Source: Betaproteobacteria bacterium
Lineage (GTDB): Bacteria > Pseudomonadota > Gammaproteobacteria > Burkholderiales > SG8-41
DNA length: 35,718 nt
NCBI GenBank assembly: GCA_023266245.1
Contig: JAHFRO010000023.1
Span: 1-35,718 of the forward strand
Reading direction: 5' to 3'
Shown here: piece by piece, positions 14,932-23,972 of the stretch
Layout: each line of letters begins with the position of its first letter
How positions within the stretch are numbered: position 1 is the stretch's first letter
Notes under the pieces: model-generated
Told to the model about the DNA's origin: nothing
Seen by the model: the letters and a program-made list of their open reading frames with translations, nothing else
Database searches by the model: none
Made by a program: the position numbers and the translations under genes

Positions 14932-16263
14932 ATGAACAGCTTCTGGCGCTTCTGTCTAGCCCACTTCGAGAAGGAACTCCCGCCTCAGCAGTTCAGAACC
15001 TGGATCAAGCCGCTCCGGTTTCGCGCTGATGGTAACGCGCTCACGCTGGTAGCACCCAACCGCTTCGTGCAGCAGTGGATACGCGACAAGTTTCTCCTGC
15101 GCATCGAGCAGCTGGCACGCGACCAGCTGAAACGGCCGATCGAGGTGCGTCTGGTACTGGCTGATAAGGAACATCCGGCGCCGCACCCTCCGCAGCTGGC
15201 GCAGGCAATGAACAACAGCGGCGCCAAGCCGAGCAGCCGCGAGGTCTCGCGCCTCAACCCGGCATTCTCCTTTGAGACATTTGTCACCGGGAAAGCCAAT
15301 GAATTGGCGCGCGCGGCAGCGATACAGGTTGCAGAGCGGCCCGGTACAGCCTACAACCCGCTGTTCATCTACGGTGGCGTAGGGTTGGGCAAGACCCACC
15401 TGATTCAGGCGATCGGCAACCACCTCCGTACCCGCATGCCTGAAACCAAGATTCGATACATCCATGCCGAGCAGTACGTTTCCGACGTGGTGCGCGCCTA
15501 TCAGCACAAGGCCTTCGACGATTTCAAGCGCTATTACCATTCCTTGGACTTGCTGCTGATCGACGACATCCAGTTTTTCAGCGGCAAGAGCCGCACCCAG
15601 GAGGAGTTCTTCTACGCCTTCAACGCGTTGATCGAGGCTCACAAGCAGGTAGTGATCTCCTGCGACACCTACCCCAAGGAAATCGCCGGCATCGAAAATC
15701 GCCTGATCTCGCGCTTCGGCTGGGGTCTCACCGTTGCCGTTGAGCCGCCGGAGCTCGAGATGCGCGTGGCGATCCTGCTCAAGAAAGCCGAGGCTGATGG
15801 CGTAAAGCTGGATGAGGCGGTGGCTTTCTTTCTCGCCAAGAACATCCAGTCCAATGTGCGCGAACTCGAGGGGGGGCTGAAGCGCGTGCTCGCTTTTGCG
15901 CGCTTTACCGGGCAGGTTCTCTCGGTGGAGGTATGCCGCGATGCGCTGCGCGACCTCCTGGCAATCCAGCAACGCCAAGTCTCGATCGAGAACATCCAGA
16001 AGACGGTGGCCGACTACTACAAAATCAAGGTCTCGGAGATGTACTCTAAGAAACGCAGTCGCAACGTTGCTCGCCCGCGCCAGGTTGCCATGGCGCTCGC
16101 CAAGGAACTGACACAACTTAGCCTTCCAGACATCGGGGAAGCATTCGGCGGCCGTGACCATACCACCGTACTGCACGCCTGCCGCAAGATTACGTTGCTG
16201 AAGTCGACCAACAGTGAACTGACACGCGACTTTGACTCGTTACTAAAAGTGCTGAGGAGTTGA
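14932..16263 (+). CDS. dnaA: Chromosomal replication initiator DnaA
   Basis: AAA+ initiator that binds DnaA boxes, forms a filament and opens oriC. It is 443 residues. Domain I (FWRFCLAHFEKELPPQQFRTWIKPL) is at about 4-28, a linker covers about 80-105, and the AAA+ core begins NPAFSFETFVTGKANELA. The P-loop GGVGLGKT is at 148-155 and Walker B is LLLIDDIQFF. Domain IV carries the DNA-binding signature GGRDHTT at 406-412. No clear ribosome-binding site precedes the ATG, and the start is chosen from the domain I N terminus. It is divergent from rpmH. Confidence 0.98.
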   Translation: MNSFWRFCLAHFEKELPPQQFRTWIKPLRFRADGNALTLVAPNRFVQQWIRDKFLLRIEQLARDQLKRPIEVRLVLADKEHPAPHPPQLAQAMNNSGAKPSSREVSRLNPAFSFETFVTGKANELARAAAIQVAERPGTAYNPLFIYGGVGLGKTHLIQAIGNHLRTRMPETKIRYIHAEQYVSDVVRAYQHKAFDDFKRYYHSLDLLLIDDIQFFSGKSRTQEEFFYAFNALIEAHKQVVISCDTYPKEIAGIENRLISRFGWGLTVAVEPPELEMRVAILLKKAEADGVKLDEAVAFFLAKNIQSNVRELEGGLKRVLAFARFTGQVLSVEVCRDALRDLLAIQQRQVSIENIQKTVADYYKIKVSEMYSKKRSRNVARPRQVAMALAKELTQLSLPDIGEAFGGRDHTTVLHACRKITLLKSTNSELTRDFDSLLKVLRS

Positions 16264-16279
16264 TTCATTCTGTGCAACT

Positions 16280-16288
16280 TGTGGATAA
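16280..16288 (-). promoter_or_regulatory. DnaA box (perfect consensus)
   Basis: TGTGGATAA is the exact reverse complement of TTATCCACA, 17 bases after the dnaA stop codon. Confidence 0.85.
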
Positions 16289-16316
16289 CCCTCCACGCCG
16301 GCGTTGCCGGGAAAGG

Positions 16317-16325
16317 CTATCCACA
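16317..16325 (+). promoter_or_regulatory. DnaA box (one mismatch)
   Basis: CTATCCACA matches TTATCCACA at eight of nine positions and faces the perfect box at 16280-16288. Confidence 0.7.
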
Positions 16326-16403
16326 AATCTCCCACACGCCCACGGCCGTGTGATGCACAGCGTTACGCCGACGTTACCCATTGACAACATAACGGTTCCG
16401 CGG

Positions 16404-16412
16404 TTAACCACA
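16404..16412 (+). promoter_or_regulatory. DnaA box next to the unwinding element (one mismatch)
   Basis: TTAACCACA matches TTATCCACA at eight of nine positions. It is the last box before the GC-rich spacer (16413-16426) and the CTACTA run, in the orientation expected for loading a DnaA filament onto DnaA-trios. Confidence 0.6.
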
Positions 16413-16426
16413 GGAGACGGGCAGGC

Positions 16427-16450
16427 CTACTAAACCTACTAAGTAAGTAC
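16427..16450 (+). other. DnaA-trio-like unwinding element
   Basis: The plus strand has CTACTA at 16427-16432 and again at 16436-16441, followed by AGTAAGTAC. On the complementary strand read 3'-5' this gives GAT-GAT, then GAT-GAT again, fitting the DnaA-trio consensus 3'-(G/A)A(T/A)-5'. It stands after a DnaA box and a GC-rich spacer, the arrangement described for the basal unwinding system of Bacillus subtilis. The function is inferred from this match. Confidence 0.6.
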
Positions 16451-16460
16451 AAACATAATT

Positions 16461-17570
16461 ATGAAACTAGTCCAGATCGAACGCGATGCGCTCCTCAAGC
16501 CGCTGCAGGCAGTAACCGGGATCGTCGAAAAACGCCACACCCTGCCGATCCTGTCGAATGTCCTGATTGAACGCAAGCAAGGGCAACTGCATTTGGTGGC
16601 GACCGACCTCGAAATCCAGGTGGCAACAAGCGCCGATGTTGCTGCGGGCGGTGGTGATGACATTAGCCTGACGGTTTCGGCGCGCAAACTCCAAGACATC
16701 CTACGCGCGCTGCCTGAGGCGACCGAAACCACCCTTGATGTGCAAAACAACCGTTTGCAGGTGCGCTCAGGCAAGAGCCGTTTCAACCTGCAGACGCTAC
16801 CGGCCGTAGATTTTCCTACTCTTGCTGATCCGGGACCGGCACAGGCCAAGGTAACAATGCCACAGAAGGCGCTTCGGGAGTTGCTGCTGCTGGTGCAGTA
16901 CTCGATGGCACAGCAGGACATACGCTATTACCTGAATGGGCTGCTGCTGGTGCTCGACGGTGGCCAGCTCAAGGTAGTCGCTACGGACGGGCATCGTTTG
17001 GGCTATGCAGCGAGACCGCTCGGCCAACAACAGGAAAAGCGTGAGGTAATCTTGCCGCGCAAGGCAGTGCTGGAGCTGGGCAAGCTGCTCGGAGACAGCG
17101 ATGAGGCGGTCGCGATAGAGGTCTTCGCTGGTCAAGTACGCTTCACGTTTGGAAGCGTGGTGCTCACGACCAAGATCATCGACGGCAAGTTCCCTGATTA
17201 CACCAGAGTGATCCCAGCCAATTACCAGAAACGCTTTACGATCAATCGCTTACTGCTACTACAGTCGCTGCAACGCGCGGCCATACTGTCCAACGAGAAA
17301 TTCCGTGGCGTGCGCTGGATGATGACCGGCAACAGCCTCAGGATCTCGTGCACCAACAACGAGCAGGAGGAGGCGCAAGAGGAACTCGATATTGCCTACA
17401 ACGGCGACCCGCTCGACATCGGGTTCAACATCACCTATCTGCTGGACGTCTTGAACAACGTGCACTGTGAAAATGTCGAATGTGCACTGGGCGACGCCAA
17501 CAGCAGCATGCTCATCATGGTGCCGGACAATCGCGAGTTCCGGTATGTGGTAATGCCGATGCGCATCTGA
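16461..17570 (+). CDS. dnaN: DNA polymerase III beta sliding clamp
   Basis: Ring-shaped processivity factor that tethers polymerase III to DNA. It is 369 residues, in three clamp domains of about 120 residues each. The N terminus MKLVQIERDALLKPLQAVTGIVEKRHTLPILSN-type start (read in two parts: MKLVQIERDALLKPLQ and GIVEKRHTLPILSNVL) is standard. So are the segment VVATDGHRLGYA and the C-terminal YVVMPMRI, which forms part of the protein-binding cleft. There is no clear ribosome-binding site before the ATG, because the upstream bases are the AT-rich end of oriC. It ends 11 bases before gyrB. Confidence 0.98.
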   Translation: MKLVQIERDALLKPLQAVTGIVEKRHTLPILSNVLIERKQGQLHLVATDLEIQVATSADVAAGGGDDISLTVSARKLQDILRALPEATETTLDVQNNRLQVRSGKSRFNLQTLPAVDFPTLADPGPAQAKVTMPQKALRELLLLVQYSMAQQDIRYYLNGLLLVLDGGQLKVVATDGHRLGYAARPLGQQQEKREVILPRKAVLELGKLLGDSDEAVAIEVFAGQVRFTFGSVVLTTKIIDGKFPDYTRVIPANYQKRFTINRLLLLQSLQRAAILSNEKFRGVRWMMTGNSLRISCTNNEQEEAQEELDIAYNGDPLDIGFNITYLLDVLNNVHCENVECALGDANSSMLIMVPDNREFRYVVMPMRI

Positions 17571-17581
17571 TGGGATAACGA

Positions 17582-20014
17582 ATGAGCACACAGGCCAGCG
17601 AGAAAGAGCAGCTGCGACCGGCTGACGACTACGACGCCAGCAGCATCAAGGTCCTGAAAGGCCTTGATGCCGTGCGCAAGCGGCCGGGCATGTATATCGG
17701 CGATACCAGCGACGGCTCGGGCCTGCACCACATGGTGTTCGAGGTGGTGGACAACGCGGTGGACGAGGTCCTTGCGGGATACTGCAACGAAATCACCATC
17801 ACCATCCACACCGACAATTCGGTGAGCGTGGTCGACAATGGCCGCGGCATTCCGACGGAGGTACACCCGGAGGATGAGCAGGAGCGGTCGACGGCCGAAG
17901 TCGTCATGACCGAGCTCCATGCCGGCGGCAAGTTCGACAACAACTCCTACAAAATCGCAGGCGGACTGCACGGCGTGGGGGTGTCGGTGGTGAACGCGCT
18001 TTCAGAGTGGCTACGGCTCGTGATCCGCCGCGACGGCAAGCTCCACCAGATGGAGTTCCGCATGGGTGAGCCTGTCGCCCCGCTCAAGACGGCCGGCAAG
18101 ACCGAGCGCCGCGGCACCGAGGTGCACTTTCTGCCAAGCAAGGAGGTCTTCGGCAACATCGAATACCACTACGAAATACTCGCCAAGCGGCTGCGCGAAC
18201 TGGCGTTCCTCAACAGCGGGGTCAAAATCACGCTGGTCGATCAGCGCACCGGCAAGGAGGAGAAGTTTGCATTCACCGGCGGCATCAAGGGATTCGTCGA
18301 GTACATCAACCGCAGCAAGAACGTGTTGCACTCGAACATTTTCTACGCGATTGGCGAGAAGGACGGCGTCACGGTGGAGGTGGCGATGCAGTGGAACGAT
18401 TCCTATCAGGAATACGTCCAGTGCTTCACCAACAACATTCCCCAGCGTGACGGCGGCTCTCACCTCACTGGCTTGCGGGCAGCGATGACGCGCACGCTCA
18501 ATCAGTACATCGAGTCGAACAAGCTCTCCGAGAAAGCGAGGGTAGAGACCAACGGGGACGACATGAAGGAGGGGCTCACCGCGGTGCTCTCGATGAAGAT
18601 GCCGGAACCCAAATTCTCCTCACAGACCAAGGACAAGCTGGTTTCCTCGGAAGTGCGCCCGGTGGTGGAGGAGATCGTCGGGCAGAAGCTCACCGAATTC
18701 CTGCTCGAGAAACCGGGCGATTCGCGCGTCATCTGCGCCAAGATCGTCGAGGCGGCGCGGGCGCGTGAAGCGGCGCGCAAGGCGCGCGAGCTGACGCGCC
18801 GCAAGGGCGTGCTCGACTCCTTCGGGCTGTCGGGCAAGCTCGCCGATTGCCAGGAGCGCGACCCCGCCCAGTCTGAACTGTATATCGTCGAGGGTGACTC
18901 CGCCGGCGGCTCGGCCAAGCAGGGCCGCGACCGCAAGTTCCAGGCGATTTTGCCGCTCAAGGGCAAGATCCTGAACGTCGAGAAAGCGCGCCTCGACAAA
19001 CTGCTGTCCTCGCAGGAGATCATCACCCTGATCAGCGTGCTCGGCACCGGCATCGGCAAGGAGGAATACGCACCGGAGAAGCTGCGTTACCACCGCATCA
19101 TCATCATGACCGACGCCGACGTCGACGGCTCGCATATCCGCACCCTGCTGCTCACCTTCTTCTACCGGCAAATGCCGGAACTCATCGAGCGCGGCCACAT
19201 CTACATCGCCCAGCCGCCGCTCTACAAGGTGAAGCACGGCAAGGCCGAGCGCTACCTCAAGGACGAACACGAGCTCAAACAGTTCCTGCTCAAGCTCGCG
19301 CTGTCGGAAGCCGAGCTCTACACCTCGGCCAAGGCGCAGCCGCTCAAGAAGGAGTCCCTGGAACAGGTTGCGAAGGAATACCTGCTGGCCGAGGCGGTGA
19401 TCGAGCGCGTCAGCCGCCTGATCGACGCGGACGTGTTGCACGCGCTGTTACGCCAGCCGGTTGCCTTCGACCTTACCGACGAGAAGGCGGCGCAAAAAAG
19501 CGCCAAGGCGCTCGCCGCACAGCTCGCCGCGCAAGAGATACGCGTCGAGGCCAGGTTCGACGACAAGAGCGAGCGCCACGTGCTTGCGCTGAGCCGCACG
19601 CAGCATGGCATCGTGCGCCACTGCTACATCGACGCCGACTTCGTACAAAGCGGCGACTACGCCCAGATCAAGCGCACCGCGCAGGTGCTGCAGGGACTGC
19701 TCGGCGAGGGAGCGCATGTCAGACGCGGCGAGCAGCAGCACCCGGTCACGGAATTGCGCGAAGCGATCGAGTGGCTGCTCGGGGAAGTGCAGCGCGGGGT
19801 GAGCATCCAGCGTTACAAGGGTCTGGGCGAGATGAACCCCGAGCAGCTGTGGGAGACCACCATGGATCCCAAGACGCGGCGACTGCTCAAGACACAGATC
19901 GAGGATGCCATCATGGCTGAGGAAATCTTCTCCACCCTGATGGGCGACCAGGTCGAGCCGCGCCGCAACTTCATCGAGGCCAACGCGCTCGGCGTGCGCA
20001 ACCTCGACATCTAA
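17582..20014 (+). CDS. gyrB: DNA gyrase subunit B
   Basis: ATPase subunit of gyrase, which introduces negative supercoils. It is 810 residues, the long Gram-negative form. The GHKL ATPase domain shows VFEVVDNAVDE (about 55-65), VVDNGRGIP and GGLHGVGVSVVNALS. The Toprim domain shows YIVEGDSAGGSAKQGRDR with catalytic Glu437 and the metal-binding MTDADVDGSHIR with Asp511/513/515. The region between the Toprim core and the C-terminal IQRYKGLGEMNPEQLWETTM motif holds the Gram-negative insert. A GGGA site precedes the ATG. It converges with topB with a single base between the two stop codons. Confidence 0.98.
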   Translation: MSTQASEKEQLRPADDYDASSIKVLKGLDAVRKRPGMYIGDTSDGSGLHHMVFEVVDNAVDEVLAGYCNEITITIHTDNSVSVVDNGRGIPTEVHPEDEQERSTAEVVMTELHAGGKFDNNSYKIAGGLHGVGVSVVNALSEWLRLVIRRDGKLHQMEFRMGEPVAPLKTAGKTERRGTEVHFLPSKEVFGNIEYHYEILAKRLRELAFLNSGVKITLVDQRTGKEEKFAFTGGIKGFVEYINRSKNVLHSNIFYAIGEKDGVTVEVAMQWNDSYQEYVQCFTNNIPQRDGGSHLTGLRAAMTRTLNQYIESNKLSEKARVETNGDDMKEGLTAVLSMKMPEPKFSSQTKDKLVSSEVRPVVEEIVGQKLTEFLLEKPGDSRVICAKIVEAARAREAARKARELTRRKGVLDSFGLSGKLADCQERDPAQSELYIVEGDSAGGSAKQGRDRKFQAILPLKGKILNVEKARLDKLLSSQEIITLISVLGTGIGKEEYAPEKLRYHRIIIMTDADVDGSHIRTLLLTFFYRQMPELIERGHIYIAQPPLYKVKHGKAERYLKDEHELKQFLLKLALSEAELYTSAKAQPLKKESLEQVAKEYLLAEAVIERVSRLIDADVLHALLRQPVAFDLTDEKAAQKSAKALAAQLAAQEIRVEARFDDKSERHVLALSRTQHGIVRHCYIDADFVQSGDYAQIKRTAQVLQGLLGEGAHVRRGEQQHPVTELREAIEWLLGEVQRGVSIQRYKGLGEMNPEQLWETTMDPKTRRLLKTQIEDAIMAEEIFSTLMGDQVEPRRNFIEANALGVRNLDI

Positions 20015-20015
20015 T

Positions 20016-22604
20016 CTAGGCTGCCTTACGCCGCGCCTTCGTTGGCAGCTTGGCGCCGGCTTTGGCTCGTTTCGTGGCGGCGGGCGGCGGGGCGTTGTCG
20101 CGTTGGCGCCGTATCGTGCTCGCCGCCGCTGTGGCGGGCCTGGGCGCGGGCGTCGCGCGGGGCGTGCGCGCCTCGAACTCGAAGCCGATCCTGCCAACGG
20201 GCGTCTTCACCAGGTAAGCCTTGAACTGTCGCCCTTTCTTCGAAACGAACCGCGACAGCAGATCACTGCGGCCGGTGGCCAGCAGCTTTTGCATCTGCAT
20301 GTGCTCAATCGGCTGCTGCAGGATCATCTTGCCGGAGCGGAAATCACAGGAGCGCGCGGGACCGACCGCTTTTTCGCAGACGTAGGCCGCGCCGTGCCCG
20401 AACACGCGCGCGCCGCACTTGGGACACGCTCCGACGCTTTCCTGCCCGCTGAAATCGGGTGCGTTCCCGGTTTCATCCGCGGAACGGGCCTGCCCGAAGT
20501 CGAACTCGAGGCGGTGCTCATCGGTGAGCCGCACGCCGGCGGCGAATGGCCTGCCCATGCGGCTGCGAAATCCAGTGAGCGGGCCCACGAAGCGCTTCGT
20601 GATGAGCTCCGCGATCTCCTCGGGCGCCCACTCGCGCCCGGCGGTCACCTTCCACAGCGATAAGTCGCACGACTGGCACTGGAACTTGCGGTAATTCTCC
20701 TGTACCACGCCGCCGCATTTGGGACAGGGGGCTTCGACGGTGGCGTAGGCCGTGTCTGGGATGTCGCCGTCCTTGATGCGGTCCACGAGGTCGCGCGTCA
20801 CCTGCTCGATGTGGTCCATGAACTCCCCGCGGCGCAACCTCCCGGACTCCATCAGTTTCAGCTTGTACTCCCAGTCGCCGGTGAGCTCGGGGGAGGTGAT
20901 TTCGGTGACGCCGAAGTGCTTCAGCGCGAACAGCAGGGAAAACGCCTTCGGCGTCGGCACCAGCTCCTTGTTGTTGCGGTGCATGTAATCTTCGTAGATC
21001 AGGCCCTCGATGATCGCTGCGCGCGTGGCGGGCGTGCCGAGCCCCTTTGCTTCCATCGCGGCGCGCAACTCGTCGTCCTCGACCAGTTTGCCCGCGCCTT
21101 CCATCGCGGAGAGCAGCGTCGCCTCGGTGTAGCGCGCGGGCGGTTTGGTCTGGTTGGCAACCGCGTTTGCTTCTGGCACGCCCACTTTCTCGTCTGCGGC
21201 GACGGCCGGCAGGTTCTCGCTTTCGTCCTGCGCGGACTTGCCGTAGACCCTGAGCCAGCCGGGGTTCTGCAGGATCCGCCCGTCGGTCTTGAAGTGATGC
21301 CCGCCCACCGTGGTGATGCGCGTCGTCTGCAAATATTCGGCCGCCGGATGGAACACGGCGAGGAACCGCCGCACCACGAGATCGTAGAGCTTGTGCTCGG
21401 CTTCATGGAGGTGCTTGGGCGACAGCAGCGTGGGGATAATCGCGAAGTGGTCGCTCACTTTCGCGTTGTCGAACACGCGCTTGTTCGGTTTCACCCATCC
21501 ATTCTTGAGGATGCTCTTTGCGTGTGGCGCATAGTCGCGCGCGCCGGAGAGCATATCCATGGCTTTTTTCACCGTGCCGAGGTAGTCCTCGGGCAGCGCG
21601 CGCGAGTCGGTCCGCGGGTAGGTGAGGACCTTGTGCCTTTCGTAGAGCGCTTGCGCCAGGGAGAGGGTGGTTTTCGCCGAGAAGCCGAAGCGGCCGTTGG
21701 CCTCGCGCTGCAGGCTGGTGAGGTCGAATAGCAGCGGCGAAAGCTGCGAGGAGGGCTTGGTCTCCTCGCTGACGGTTCCGGTCTTGCCGCGGCAGGCGGC
21801 GGCGACGGCCTCGGCTTGGGTCGCACTCCACAGGCGCTCGGGCTTGCGCTCGGTGTCATCCTCCTTCTTGAACTGGGGGTCGAACCAGCGGCCGGCGTAT
21901 TCGCCCGCCTTGGCGGTAAAGCGCGTGTGCACCTCCCAGTAGTCGCGCGCCCGGAAGCTGCGGATGCGTTCCTCGCGCTCGACGAGAATCGCGAGCGTGG
22001 GAGTCTGCACCCTGCCTACGGTGGTCTTGTAAAAGCCGCTTTCGCTGATGCGGTTGTTGAAGGCGGTCATGGCGCGCGTGCCATTGATGCCGACCAGCCA
22101 GTCGGCCTCGGAACGGCAGCGCGCGGCATCCGCGAGCGCCAGCAGTTCCTTGTTAGGGCGCAGGCTGGCAAAGCCCTCGCGGATCGCCGCGGGCATCATC
22201 GACTGCAACCAGAGCCGTTCGATCGGTTTGGCAGTTCTAGAGTATTGGGCGATGTAGCGAAAGATGAGCTCGCCTTCGCGCCCCGCATCGCAGGCGTTGA
22301 TGATCCCTGTCACATCCTTGCGCTTGATGAGCCTCAGCAGCAGGCTCAGTCGCGAGCCGCTCTTGTCGTCGATCGGGGCGAGGTCGAACTGCGGCGGGAT
22401 GACCGGCAGGTGCCGGAACGTCCATCGGCCCGAACGCGGGTCGTGTTCCTCGGGCGCCTGCAGTTCGAGCAGGTGGCCAACGGCCGAGCACAGCACGTAG
22501 CGATCGTTCTCGTAATAGTCGCCGTGCCGCGTGAAACCGCCGAGCGCGCGCGCGATGTCGGCGGCGACCGACGGCTTCTCCGCGATGATCAGCTGTTTTC
22601 CCAT
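20016..22604 (-). CDS. topB: DNA topoisomerase III (type IA), long form with zinc-binding C terminus
   Basis: Type IA topoisomerase that decatenates and resolves single-stranded DNA links. It is 862 residues, about 200 longer than E. coli TopB. The Toprim domain opens MGKQLIIAEKPSVAADIARAL and has CDAGREGELIFRYI. The active-site tyrosine is Tyr329 in LTYPRTDSRALPEDY, one position from the E. coli residue. Two cysteine clusters follow, CPKCGG...CQSCD (about 627-648) and CPKCGARVFG...CDF (about 724-755). The last 40 residues are a lysine/arginine/alanine-rich tail. It is downstream of dprA; in many betaproteobacteria a small smg gene lies between the two, but here only 187 bases separate them. 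Confidence 0.96.
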   Translation of the reverse strand: MGKQLIIAEKPSVAADIARALGGFTRHGDYYENDRYVLCSAVGHLLELQAPEEHDPRSGRWTFRHLPVIPPQFDLAPIDDKSGSRLSLLLRLIKRKDVTGIINACDAGREGELIFRYIAQYSRTAKPIERLWLQSMMPAAIREGFASLRPNKELLALADAARCRSEADWLVGINGTRAMTAFNNRISESGFYKTTVGRVQTPTLAILVEREERIRSFRARDYWEVHTRFTAKAGEYAGRWFDPQFKKEDDTERKPERLWSATQAEAVAAACRGKTGTVSEETKPSSQLSPLLFDLTSLQREANGRFGFSAKTTLSLAQALYERHKVLTYPRTDSRALPEDYLGTVKKAMDMLSGARDYAPHAKSILKNGWVKPNKRVFDNAKVSDHFAIIPTLLSPKHLHEAEHKLYDLVVRRFLAVFHPAAEYLQTTRITTVGGHHFKTDGRILQNPGWLRVYGKSAQDESENLPAVAADEKVGVPEANAVANQTKPPARYTEATLLSAMEGAGKLVEDDELRAAMEAKGLGTPATRAAIIEGLIYEDYMHRNNKELVPTPKAFSLLFALKHFGVTEITSPELTGDWEYKLKLMESGRLRRGEFMDHIEQVTRDLVDRIKDGDIPDTAYATVEAPCPKCGGVVQENYRKFQCQSCDLSLWKVTAGREWAPEEIAELITKRFVGPLTGFRSRMGRPFAAGVRLTDEHRLEFDFGQARSADETGNAPDFSGQESVGACPKCGARVFGHGAAYVCEKAVGPARSCDFRSGKMILQQPIEHMQMQKLLATGRSDLLSRFVSKKGRQFKAYLVKTPVGRIGFEFEARTPRATPAPRPATAAASTIRRQRDNAPPPAATKRAKAGAKLPTKARRKAA

Positions 22605-22791
22605 GCGCTCGACAGGTCAGTTGGCGTGGCGAAAAGAGCGCAGATGATAAGTACAAACATTTGACTAGGCAAGCGCGCAGCACTGATGCGCGCGGACCAG
22701 CGCAGCATGAAGCGCGCGGCTCTGGCGGGAAAAAGGGGGGAGTTCGCGCGACGATAAGTGAAGAATTTCACGGCAGCGGCGCGTGTCTCGA

Positions 22792-23886
22792 CTAGCGGTG
22801 CACGCGCTGCAACAGTCCGCCCGGCAAGATTGCGATCAGTCCCTCCAGCTCGAGTTGCGTGAGCAGGGCGGTAATCTCCGCTGCGGTCAGCCCGCTGCGC
22901 GCAGCCATCGTGTCGAGATCGCAGGGATCGTCACCCAGCGCATCGAGCAGCTGCCGCGCGCGTGCATCCGCGGCAGCAACCGCAGCCGGCGGCGCAGCCG
23001 GGGCCTGCGCCGCCGGCAGCCGCAGTTCCTCGAGGATGTCGTGGGCGCTTTCGACCAGCTTCGCACCCTGCTTGATGAGCGCGTGACAACCCTTGGAGAG
23101 GGGCGAGTGTATCGAGCCGGGGATGGCAAACACCTCCCTGCCCTGCTCGGCGGCAAGCCGCGCCGTGATCAGGGAGCCGCTGTCCGCGGCCGCTTCCACC
23201 ACCAGGCAGCCGAGCGCGAGCCCGCTGATCAGGCGATTGCGGCGCGGGAAGTTGCCGGCGAGGGGGCGCGTGCCGAGCGGAAACTCGGAAATGAGGGTGC
23301 CGCGCGCGGCGAGTTCGTGCGCCAGGGCGCGGTTACGCGCCGGGTAGACGATATCGGCCCCAGTGCCCAGCACCGCCACGCTGCTCGCGGCCCCGGCGAG
23401 TCCGCCGCGATGCGCCGCGGCGTCGATGCCGAGCGCGAGCCCGCTGACGATGGTGAGTCCCGCGTCGCTCAACGTCCTGGCGAAAGCCTCGGCATTGACC
23501 ACACCCTGGGCGGTCGCATTACGGCTGCCGACGATGGCGAGCGCGGGGCGCTGCAGCAGGTCGAGACGCCCCTTGACGTAGAGCAGCGGCGGCGGATCGG
23601 GGATCTGCAGGAGTTGTTGCGGATAGTGCGCGTCGGCGAGGGTGACAATGTGGTTGGCGGAATCGTCCAGCCACGCGCCGGTGGCGGCCACAGCGTCGTC
23701 TGCCGCGCCCCCCCTGATCGCAGCGGCGATCCGGTCCGGCACGTGGTGCGCCAGCGCGGCGCGGCTTGCCGCGACCACTCCCTGCGGGTCACCGAATGCG
23801 GAGAGCAGCCGCCGCAGACCCTCGCCGCCCAGGCCCGGCGTGAGGCTCAACCTGAGCCATGCAGCAAGTTCCTCATCGAGCGGCAT
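22792..23886 (-). CDS. dprA: DNA-processing protein DprA/Smf
   Basis: Binds incoming single-stranded DNA and loads RecA during natural transformation; also present in many bacteria not known to be competent. It is 364 residues. An N-terminal helix-hairpin-like region (1-70) is followed by the extended Rossmann fold, with LAIVGSRNATAQG at 117-128, IVSGLALGIDAAAHRGGL at 146-163 and NFPRRNRLISGLA at 212-224. A C-terminal winged helix (about 310-364, LDTMAARSGLTAAEITALL) is present. It lies between the LysM gene and topB, all on the minus strand. Confidence 0.97.
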   Translation of the reverse strand: MPLDEELAAWLRLSLTPGLGGEGLRRLLSAFGDPQGVVAASRAALAHHVPDRIAAAIRGGAADDAVAATGAWLDDSANHIVTLADAHYPQQLLQIPDPPPLLYVKGRLDLLQRPALAIVGSRNATAQGVVNAEAFARTLSDAGLTIVSGLALGIDAAAHRGGLAGAASSVAVLGTGADIVYPARNRALAHELAARGTLISEFPLGTRPLAGNFPRRNRLISGLALGCLVVEAAADSGSLITARLAAEQGREVFAIPGSIHSPLSKGCHALIKQGAKLVESAHDILEELRLPAAQAPAAPPAAVAAADARARQLLDALGDDPCDLDTMAARSGLTAAEITALLTQLELEGLIAILPGGLLQRVHR

Positions 23887-23972
23887 GGCGCCGCGGGGAA
23901 GGGTGCCGCGCGGCGCGCATGGCAGGCACCGCGGGTGCGGCAGCGCGCGGCGTCGGCAAGAGCCGCGCCGGA

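Larger units (their letters stand above)
16264..16460. other. oriC: Probable replication origin (oriC), dnaA-dnaN gap
   Basis: This 197-base gap holds at least three DnaA boxes or near-boxes (16280-16288, 16317-16325, 16404-16412) and a relaxed match TGATGCACA at 16351. It also has two 10-bp palindromes (ACGCCGGCGT at 16295, CACGGCCGTG at 16341) and two CGTTAC repeats (16361, 16372). The last box is followed by a GC-rich spacer and a CTACTA run leading into AT-rich sequence before dnaN. The dnaA-dnaN location and the divergence of flanking gene orientation agree with an origin. A TTGACA at 16381 could be a -35 for dnaN, but no good -10 follows at the right distance. Confidence 0.8.

Noticed and set aside
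22648..22660. TAAGTACAAACAT also occurs at 16444-16456 near dnaN
   Set aside because: A 13-base match is expected several times by chance in a window this size, and nothing else around the two sites is shared.
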